14,400 bases of DNA, from NCBI GenBank assembly GCA_002455915.1, contig DKLU01000223.1, positions 1-14,400 of the forward strand, read 5' to 3'. The position numbers and the translations under genes were made by a program. Under the pieces are notes generated by a model that was not told where the DNA came from, ran no database searches, and saw only the letters and a list, made by a program, of their open reading frames with translations. Shown here one piece after another: positions 6,287 through 11,963 of this stretch (its first letter is position 1; each line of letters starts with the position of its first letter). Source of the stretch: Chryseobacterium sp. UBA6632 (GTDB lineage: Bacteria; Bacteroidota; Bacteroidia; Flavobacteriales; Weeksellaceae).

Positions 6287-8410
6287 ATGATTTTGCTGAG
6301 CATACACAACCTGAGTCTTCCTATTGAAGATCCGGTACTGAAATTTCTATTGGTGTTGATTATCATTTTGGCGGCACCCCTTCTTTTAAATAAGATAAAA
6401 GTTCCGCATCTGTTGGGATTAATCATAGCTGGAGCCGTAATTGGTCCGAACGGATTCAATGTTTTGGCACGTGACAGCAGCATTGTGGTCACAGGAACTA
6501 CGGGACTTCTCTACATTATGTTCCTCGCCGGTCTGGAAATTGATATGGGAGATTTCAAGAAAAACAAATGGAAAAGTCTTACCTTTGGTATCTATACATT
6601 TGCAGTACCCTTTGTTTTAGGTTATTTGGGCGGTTATTATATTTTACATTTTTCTGTACTAACATCGGTTCTTTTCGCCAGTTTGTTTTCGTCTCACACT
6701 TTAATTGCCTATCCTCTAGTCAGTAAATTGGGAATTTCTAAAAATCTGTCCGTAAACATTACCGTTGGAGGAACCATGATTACAGATATCCTTGCCCTTC
6801 TGGTGCTCGCGGTCATCGTAGGAATGTCACAAGGCGAGGTCGGGACAGAATTTTGGGTTAAATTATCCGTATCATTTATTGTTTTCGCATTGATTGTACT
6901 TGTCATATTTCCGATTATAGGACGATGGTTTTTCAAAAAAGTAGACGATAAAATATCACAATATATCTTCGTTTTAGTGATGATTTATTTGGCTGCACTT
7001 TTGGCGGAATTAGCCGGAGTTGAAGCCATCATCGGTGCTTTCTTCGCAGGATTAGCTTTGAATAGATTGATTCCGCATACTTCTTCATTAATGAATCGTG
7101 TAGAATTCGTTGGAAACGCTATTTTTATTCCATTCTTCCTAATAAGTGTCGGAATGTTGATCGATTTCAGCGTATTTTTCAAAAGTTGGGAAACCATCGC
7201 AGTGGCTGGGGTAATGCTCGTCGCTTCTATTGGCGGTAAATATTTTTCGGCGGTAGCTACACAAAAAACATTCAGACTTACCAAGGAAGAAGGAAAACTT
7301 ATTTTTGGATTGAGCTCTGCTTCTGCTGCGGCAACATTAGCTTCCGTAATGGTAGGCTATAATATTATTCTTTCTGAAACTGAAACCGGAGAGCCAGTTC
7401 GACTTTTAAATGAACATGTCTTAAATGGAAGTATCCTTTTAATATTAGTTTCCTGTACCATTTCCTCATTTATTTCCATGTCGAGCGCGCAAAAAATTGC
7501 GGAAAGCGATAATGAAGATACCGTTTCAGGAGATAATCATGAAGAAGAAAACATTCTGCTAGCGATCAATCACGAGGAAACAGTTGAAAGAATGGTTAAC
7601 TTGGGAATTTTGATAAAAGCACATTCTAATACCGAAAATCTTACCGCATTGAATGTCATTAATGAAGATAAAAATGAATCTTCCGTAAAAAATGCAGAAA
7701 AACTTTTACATAAAGCCACGGATTCAGCTGCCGCTGCAGATGTTAAAATTCAGGCGATAAAAAGATATGACAATGATGTTGTAAACGGCATCAACAACGT
7801 TATTAAAGAACAAAATATTACCGACCTCATCATTGGCTTAGAAGATGAAAAAGGCTTCTCACCCGCTTTCGTTTATAATCTTTACAATGGTTATCTTCAG
7901 AATGACAATGCCAATGTATTAGTTTACCACGCCGCACAGCCACTTTCTACGATTAAGAAATATGCGGTGATGATTCCTGAAAATGCTCACAAAGAAGCAG
8001 GATTTTTCCATGCTTTGTTAAGAGTCTGGAATATTGCCCGAAATTCTGGAGCAACGATTGTTTTTTATACCCCTGAAAATATTCTGAGTATCTTACAGAG
8101 AATCATTAAAAAAGCCAATATAGAAGCCGAATTTATCATTATGAAAACTTGGAGAGATGGTGAAAAAACAGCTTCTGAATTAAAAGAAGATGAAGCGCTC
8201 ATCCTTTTTATGGCAAAAAAAGGAATGAAATCTTTTATTCCTCAAATGCGACTGATTCCTGAGCTTTTAAACAGAAAATTACATGATAATAATTATCTTT
8301 TGATCTATCCTTTCTCAGATTTTGATAAAGATAATTCGGAAAGGCGTTCGGTAGGAAATCATGATGATTTTATGGAAATTGGAAATGTGATTAAGAAGAT
8401 TTTTAAATAA
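6287..8410 (+). CDS. CPA2-family cation/proton antiporter with USP-like cytoplasmic domain
   Basis: This is a 707-residue inner membrane antiporter (Na+/H+ or K+/H+ exchanger, KefB-like). Residues 15-400 hold about 12-13 helices with family marks: KIPHLLG-type KVPHLLGLIIAGAVIGPNG at 38-56, TTGLLYIMFLAGLEID at 71-86, the ion-site helix TMITDILALL with Asp167, EAIIGAFFAGLALNR at 246-260, and IPFFLISVGMLIDF at 281-294. The cytoplasmic part (about 420-707) is not a TrkA-N/NAD domain. It begins ENILLAINHEETVERMVNLG and reads as one or two degenerate universal-stress-protein-like alpha/beta units (the second from about 556, KKYAVMIPENAH). The C-terminal domain probably controls the exchanger in response to a ligand, which is inference. 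The membrane part and total length fit the flavobacterial members I know. The gene sits between a lipoprotein gene (10-base gap) and an ABC-like gene (9-base gap) on the same strand. Confidence 0.9.
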   Translation: MILLSIHNLSLPIEDPVLKFLLVLIIILAAPLLLNKIKVPHLLGLIIAGAVIGPNGFNVLARDSSIVVTGTTGLLYIMFLAGLEIDMGDFKKNKWKSLTFGIYTFAVPFVLGYLGGYYILHFSVLTSVLFASLFSSHTLIAYPLVSKLGISKNLSVNITVGGTMITDILALLVLAVIVGMSQGEVGTEFWVKLSVSFIVFALIVLVIFPIIGRWFFKKVDDKISQYIFVLVMIYLAALLAELAGVEAIIGAFFAGLALNRLIPHTSSLMNRVEFVGNAIFIPFFLISVGMLIDFSVFFKSWETIAVAGVMLVASIGGKYFSAVATQKTFRLTKEEGKLIFGLSSASAAATLASVMVGYNIILSETETGEPVRLLNEHVLNGSILLILVSCTISSFISMSSAQKIAESDNEDTVSGDNHEEENILLAINHEETVERMVNLGILIKAHSNTENLTALNVINEDKNESSVKNAEKLLHKATDSAAAADVKIQAIKRYDNDVVNGINNVIKEQNITDLIIGLEDEKGFSPAFVYNLYNGYLQNDNANVLVYHAAQPLSTIKKYAVMIPENAHKEAGFFHALLRVWNIARNSGATIVFYTPENILSILQRIIKKANIEAEFIIMKTWRDGEKTASELKEDEALILFMAKKGMKSFIPQMRLIPELLNRKLHDNNYLLIYPFSDFDKDNSERRSVGNHDDFMEIGNVIKKIFK

Positions 8411-8419
8411 GATTTAAAA

Positions 8420-8992
8420 TTGAGCGATATAATTATTAAAAGTAACGGCATAAAAACAGAATATTTTTATATTCCACCTTTCGAAGTGAATAAAGGTGAA
8501 GCAATTGTTATTAAACTTATTAATGATGAACAGAGTTTTAATATTGAAATGTTTTTAAAAGATATTTTCAATGGTAAAATTAAATATGAAAACACTGTGA
8601 TTAATCAACCATTTACATTTGTAGATTATATTCGGGAGCCTGAATTTAGAAGAATATTTTTCCCCATTACAGTGGGAGAATATCTAAAAAAGAATGCTAA
8701 TCTTAGTAATTCATATTCAGAAAAAATCTATGAAATAGATTGGATAAATAAAAAAACAAAAGTTAGTATGCTTCACGGAAATCCGAGAAAATTGCTAAGT
8801 CTTTATTCTGTTTTATCTAAATTTCAAAATATAATTGTTGATTTTGCAGGACAAGATTTACAAGGAATTGAATTTTGTTGCAATATTATACTTGAAGAAA
8901 TATACAAAGGAAGATCAGTAATTATATTTGATGCTACAAATGGTGTAAGAAATAATCATTTTAAATATATTGAAATAGAATTGTTGAAATAA
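8420..8992 (+). CDS. degenerate ABC-ATPase-like protein lacking Walker A (unknown function)
   Basis: The 190-residue product is not a family I can name, but its order of motifs follows an ABC ATPase domain. FEVNKGEAIVIK at 21-32 resembles the strand before Walker A (KGExVxIxG). GxxGxGKST is then missing and replaced by LINDEQSFNIEM. The segment LKDIFNGKI follows like the usual LxxIxG. FPITVGEYLKKN at 81-92 matches the xLTVxExL segment after the Q-loop. LHGNPRKLLSLYSVLS at 118-133 sits where LSGGQRQRLxLAxAL belongs. QNIIVDFAGQDLQGI at 136-150 replaces Walker B plus D-loop (hhhhDEPxxxLD), and GRSVIIFDAT at 164-173 replaces the strand before the switch His. With no Walker A Lys, no signature SGG and no catalytic Glu, ATP hydrolysis is unlikely. 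No membrane segment is visible. The start is TTG; the next ATG is codon 44 and would remove the Walker A strand. It is very A/T-rich. Gaps of 9 and 10 bases to its neighbours suggest one operon. Confidence 0.7.
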   Translation: MSDIIIKSNGIKTEYFYIPPFEVNKGEAIVIKLINDEQSFNIEMFLKDIFNGKIKYENTVINQPFTFVDYIREPEFRRIFFPITVGEYLKKNANLSNSYSEKIYEIDWINKKTKVSMLHGNPRKLLSLYSVLSKFQNIIVDFAGQDLQGIEFCCNIILEEIYKGRSVIIFDATNGVRNNHFKYIEIELLK

Positions 8993-9002
8993 AATTTAAT
9001 CC

Positions 9003-9365
9003 ATGAAAAAGGCACTCATAATCATAATATCGCTAATACTTCTCATCATTATTTCAATTACCATTTATTGGAATCTACCTTTTGAAATTACAAGAAAATC
9101 CGACATAGAATTCGGAAATAAAATCATTCAAAATATTAAAACATATCAAAAAACAAATGGAAAACTTCCTGAAAATGGTGATTGGGAAACATTAAAGAAA
9201 TTAGGTTTTCCATTGAAAGATTCCAGTTCTTATTTATATTACCTAACCGATCATCAGGGCAATTTTGAGCTGACTTATGTTGAAGGATTCGACGGTCCTT
9301 ATTTATTATGGAATTCCACCGAACAAAAATGGACGATCGATTTTCCAAAAATTTATGCAAAGTAA
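9003..9365 (+). CDS. small membrane-anchored hypothetical protein
   Basis: The 120-residue product has one N-terminal membrane helix (about 4-23, almost all Ile/Leu) after MKKA, then a soluble domain of about 95 residues (ITRKSDIEFGNKIIQNIKTY to the end), probably periplasmic. The soluble part starts with an amphipathic helix (IIQNIKTYQKTNGKLPENGDW), and then has Tyr- and Trp-rich strands (SSYLYYLTDHQGNFELTY, GFDGPYLLWNSTEQKW). The layout of helix, LP, and YxYxxxxxGxFxLxY is reminiscent of minor pilin or type II secretion pseudopilin globular domains, but no prepilin peptidase site is evident. I would call it an anchored protein of unknown function. It is the last gene of the same-strand cluster, 10 bases after the ABC-like gene, and ends 14 bases from a convergent gene. 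Confidence 0.75.
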   Translation: MKKALIIIISLILLIIISITIYWNLPFEITRKSDIEFGNKIIQNIKTYQKTNGKLPENGDWETLKKLGFPLKDSSSYLYYLTDHQGNFELTYVEGFDGPYLLWNSTEQKWTIDFPKIYAK

Positions 9366-9379
9366 AAACACCTTTCGGT

Positions 9380-9823
9380 TTAATTTTCCTTACAATTTTC
9401 TTTTCTCCGCGTATCGATTAAATATTGAATTTTCCATTCTCCGTTTTGCTTTATCAGCTGAAAACTATTCGCTCCGCAATGTGAAAATTTCCCTTTATAA
9501 TAAAAAGAATATGGTGTAAAAACGCTTGCCAGAAGACCATCTACATGAATTGCTTCTATGGAAATTCTTTCATCCAGATCATCTTTTGAAGACTTTAAAA
9601 TAGATGTAATAAAATCTTCCACTTTATCCGTTTTTACAATTCCATCTTTGATAATGGTTTGGAAAATAGCATTTTCGGCAAATATTGTTTTTAATAGTTC
9701 AGGATTTGCGGTTTTCATTCCTAAAAACAATTGACGAATGGGCTTTTCAACCTCTTTGTGTTGATCGCTTTGCCCGAAACAGAAAATATTTAAAAGTAAG
9801 GTAATTGCGAATAATTTGTTCAT
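9380..9823 (-). CDS. exported NTF2-like (SnoaL/lumazine-binding-like) protein
   Basis: The 147-residue product starts with a signal peptide (MNKLFAITLLLNIFCFGQ, cleavage probably around residue 17). The Cys15 context does not fit a lipobox. The mature part has the NTF2-like cone layout: a helix with EVEKPIRQLFLGMKTANPELLKTIFAENAIF, then a strand and turn, ISIEAIHVDGLLASVFTPYSFYYKGKFSHCGANSFQLIKQNGEWKIQYLIDTRR. The ending (FxLxxxxGxWKIxxLxDTRR) is typical of the putative lumazine-binding and DUF4440-type members of this superfamily in Bacteroidetes, which are mostly uncharacterised. It is likely a periplasmic binding protein or small enzyme, and the ligand is unknown. It converges with the gene ending at 9365 and has no clear terminator. 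I could not find a clean -33/-7 promoter upstream. Confidence 0.8.
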   Translation of the reverse strand: MNKLFAITLLLNIFCFGQSDQHKEVEKPIRQLFLGMKTANPELLKTIFAENAIFQTIIKDGIVKTDKVEDFITSILKSSKDDLDERISIEAIHVDGLLASVFTPYSFYYKGKFSHCGANSFQLIKQNGEWKIQYLIDTRRKENCKEN

Positions 9824-9908
9824 GATAATCTTTTTAACTAATTAAATAAAAATAAGCAAAATAACCGTTCATTAGAAAATACATTAACAAAGTTTAAAAA
9901 CGACTTCA

Positions 9909-9939
9909 TTTGAAAAACAATAAAAATAAGTTAAATTTA
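9909..9939 (+). promoter_or_regulatory. Bacteroidetes-type promoter for the EEP-family gene
   Basis: TTTG at 9909-9912 and TAAATTTA at 9932-9939 are 19 bases apart, one base short of a perfect TAnnTTTG. The transcript would begin near 9945, about 14 bases before the ATG at 9959. Confidence 0.5.
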
Positions 9940-9958
9940 TCCTCTTATTTCAATATAT

Positions 9959-11041
9959 ATGTGGACAGCCTACCTGATTCTGATTGTACTATTACTAATT
10001 TTAACCATACTTCCGAAAATTCAAAATACCCACTGGATATTTCGTGTTCCTGAATTTGGAAAAATACAGATCACGTATTTTATTCTTTTCACGCTTATCT
10101 TAGGCTTTATCGTAGGCTCTTCAGATGATATTTGGTATTATCAAGGATTATTAATCATCATGTTTATTCATCACGCTGTTACTTTGGTGAAATACACACC
10201 ACTTTATCCTGTAAAAAAACATGCTCAGAAAAGTAATTCTTCGGATAAATTACATTTTATTTCGGCGAATGTTTATCAGTTCAATAAAGAATATGATCGA
10301 TTTATTCAGCTGATAGAAAAATACCAACCCGATATTTTCTTAACGATGGAAAGCAATGGTGAATGGGAAAATGCACTTCGTCCCCTTGAGAAAGACTATC
10401 CTTTTCAGCATAAAGTAACATTGGAAAATACCTACGGAATGCATTTTTATTCTAAAATTGAGGTTAAAGATTCGCAGACTCATTATTTTGTTGCTGATGA
10501 TATTCCGACTATTGAAGCACATTTGCAAACAAAAGACGGCTTCCAATTTGTATTTTTTGGAATACATCCGCCGCCGCCAAGTCCAACCGAAGAAGAAACA
10601 TCAAAGGAAAGAGATGGTGATCTCTTAAGCACCGCAAAACGTGTCCGGGAAATTAAAGAACCTGTAATTGTAGTGGGAGATTTTAATAATGTTGCCTGGT
10701 CGAAATCCTCGGTGTTATTCAGAAAAACAAGTCATTTGATTGATCCTAGAATCGGGCATTCTTTTGTTTCCACTTTTCATGCAAGATACCGTTTTCTAAG
10801 GTTTCCTATTGATTTGATGTTCCACAGTGAGCATATTTTCATTAAAGATTTAAAAACGCTTGAAAATTTTGGTTCAGATCACCTTCCGGTTTATTGTGAA
10901 TTTTTCATTGATCATCAAAATGATGAACAGGAAGAGCGAATAGATCATGCCACGCAGGAGGAAAAAGCGGAGGCCGAGGAAATGATTGAGGAAGGAAAAA
11001 AAGAGGATGGAGAACGTGATGCGGTGGTGACAGAGGGTTAA
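9959..11041 (+). CDS. membrane-anchored endonuclease/exonuclease/phosphatase (EEP) family protein
   Basis: The 360-residue product has two or three N-terminal membrane helices (about 2-18, 38-53, 61-77). An EEP catalytic domain follows (about 97-318), probably on the periplasmic side. The metal and phosphate site residues are all present in family order: SANVY with Asn104, TMES with Glu131, GIHPPPPSPT at 201-210 with His203, VVGDFNNV at 238-245 with Asp241 and Asn243, PIDLMFH with Asp285, and GSDHLPV at 305-311 with Asp307 and His308. The domain should therefore be an active Mg-dependent phosphodiesterase or phosphatase; whether its substrate is DNA, RNA, a lipid or an inositol phosphate cannot be told. 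After the domain comes a strongly acidic tail (about 319-360, many Glu and Asp with scattered Lys), likely disordered and lacking a T9SS signature. The gene stands alone, with its own promoter and no clear hairpin terminator before the intergenic block. Confidence 0.88.
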   Translation: MWTAYLILIVLLLILTILPKIQNTHWIFRVPEFGKIQITYFILFTLILGFIVGSSDDIWYYQGLLIIMFIHHAVTLVKYTPLYPVKKHAQKSNSSDKLHFISANVYQFNKEYDRFIQLIEKYQPDIFLTMESNGEWENALRPLEKDYPFQHKVTLENTYGMHFYSKIEVKDSQTHYFVADDIPTIEAHLQTKDGFQFVFFGIHPPPPSPTEEETSKERDGDLLSTAKRVREIKEPVIVVGDFNNVAWSKSSVLFRKTSHLIDPRIGHSFVSTFHARYRFLRFPIDLMFHSEHIFIKDLKTLENFGSDHLPVYCEFFIDHQNDEQEERIDHATQEEKAEAEEMIEEGKKEDGERDAVVTEG

Positions 11042-11150
11042 ATTTTCAATATCAAAGTGATTTTATCATTAAGTAAATTTCATGTGAAAAGTGAATTTCA
11101 ATATTATAATTGGTTATTTTTAAGTGTATAATGAATTTTTTTGTGGTCGA

Positions 11151-11218
11151 TTTGTCATGCTGAAAGCATCTCAACATTGTACGTTTATGTATTGCCTAGA
11201 TGCTTTCAGCATGACAAA
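11151..11218. repeat. perfect 21-base inverted repeat (REP- or MITE-like intergenic element)
   Basis: Left arm 11151-11171 begins TTTGTCATGC and its exact inverse complement ends the right arm at 11198-11218 (GCATGACAAA). The arms are 21 of 21 complementary around a 26-base loop. There is no T-run on either side, so it is a poor intrinsic terminator. GTCATGCTGA-type inverted repeats are common between genes in flavobacteria (from memory), which suggests a dispersed REP-like element or tiny MITE. The whole gene-free stretch 11042-11348 holds this element, the heptamer repeat at 11282-11309, a possible -7 box at 11325-11332, and nothing else I can identify. Confidence 0.75.
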
Positions 11219-11281
11219 CTATGCGTGAAAACCTTTGCGTTTAAAAAAGAAGCAAAAAAATAAAAACAGTCAGTAGTAAAA

Positions 11282-11309
11282 CTTCCATCATCCAGCTTCC
11301 AACTTCCAA
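11282..11309. repeat. short tandem heptamer repeat, four units of about CTTCCAN
   Basis: Four seven-base units follow one another: CTTCCAT, CATCCAG, CTTCCAA, CTTCCAA. They lie just upstream of the promoter-like box of the phosphopantetheinyl transferase gene. Two units are identical, one differs only in its last base and one is more diverged. No binding protein is known to me for this motif. Confidence 0.6.
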
Positions 11310-11324
11310 CCCAAAATTTTTCAC

Positions 11325-11332
11325 TAATTTTG
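11325..11332 (+). promoter_or_regulatory. likely -7 promoter element for the phosphopantetheinyl transferase gene
   Basis: TAATTTTG matches TAnnTTTG and ends 16 bases before the ATG at 11349, the same placement as for other genes in the window. There is no TTG at the expected -33 position, because that place is taken by the heptamer repeat. The promoter may therefore be weak or depend on an activator. Confidence 0.4.
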
Positions 11333-11348
11333 TCCAATAAACAAACCC

Positions 11349-11963
11349 ATGCCTCTTTACCGCGATTTTTCTGATGACAACGCTACAATTCTTGTTTGGA
11401 AATACGATGAAACCGAAGAATTGAATATTGATGAACTTTTAGAGCCTGAAAATGCTGAAAAAGTAAAAGATTATCATCCGAAAAAGCTATTGGAAGTATT
11501 GATGGTTCGTAAACTTTTGAAAGGTTTAAAGCCAAATTCCAAAATATTGTATAAAGAAAGAGAGCCTTTTTTATCTCCAAAAGATGCCGAAATCTCCATT
11601 ACGCATTCTTTTCCGTTTGCGGCGATTGCTATTTCTAAGAATAAAATAGGGATTGATATTGAAAAATTTAATCCTAAAATTTTAAGGGTAATCGACAAAT
11701 TTACTTACGAAAACGAGCGCGGATTTATCCCTTTTGATAATGAAGTGACGTTTTATACCATTATTTGGAGCGTGAAGGAAAGTATGTATAAAATTCACCA
11801 TTCCAAACATTGGTCGCTGAAAAAACATTATGATGTTCAGCCTTTTGAACTAAAATATCTTCATCACATTAAATGCAGGGTTTACGACGAGCATATTTCC
11901 GATGAGTTAAAGGCTAGAGTAGAGTTCTTCGACGACTATTGCTTTACGATTGTTGAGGAATAG
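11349..11963 (+). CDS. 4'-phosphopantetheinyl transferase superfamily protein (Sfp-type)
   Basis: The protein transfers the phosphopantetheine arm of coenzyme A to a conserved Ser on carrier proteins of fatty acid, polyketide or peptide synthesis. At 204 residues it fits the Sfp/HetI-like two-half type. Key motifs are ISITHSFPFAAIAIS at 82-96 (Ser-His substrate loop, His86), KIGIDIEKF at 99-107 with the Mg ligands Asp103 and Glu105, and WSVKESMYK at 140-148 (WxxKExxxK; Glu144 is the third metal ligand and Lys148 the catalytic base). The fatty acid ACP is the likely default client, since no synthase gene is nearby. Its last 20 bases overlap the 3' end of the convergent FUSC gene. The ATG start is supported by the -7 element 16 bases upstream and by the usual family N-terminus. 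Confidence 0.93.
   Translation: MPLYRDFSDDNATILVWKYDETEELNIDELLEPENAEKVKDYHPKKLLEVLMVRKLLKGLKPNSKILYKEREPFLSPKDAEISITHSFPFAAIAISKNKIGIDIEKFNPKILRVIDKFTYENERGFIPFDNEVTFYTIIWSVKESMYKIHHSKHWSLKKHYDVQPFELKYLHHIKCRVYDEHISDELKARVEFFDDYCFTIVEE

Noticed and set aside
9366..9379. Weak hairpin ACC-TTTC-GGT between the convergent genes as a bidirectional terminator
   Set aside because: The stem is only about three pairs plus bulged A/T pairs, and the T-runs are short. Too weak to call.
9835..9862. Minus-strand promoter for the NTF2-like gene (CAAAATAA at 9858-9865)
   Set aside because: The -7 match breaks at a required base (TTATTTTG instead of TAnnTTTG) and no -33 element fits.
11151..11218. Reading the 21-base inverted repeat as a Rho-independent terminator of the EEP gene
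   Set aside because: It is 110 bases past the stop, has a 26-base loop, and lacks a T-run on either strand.
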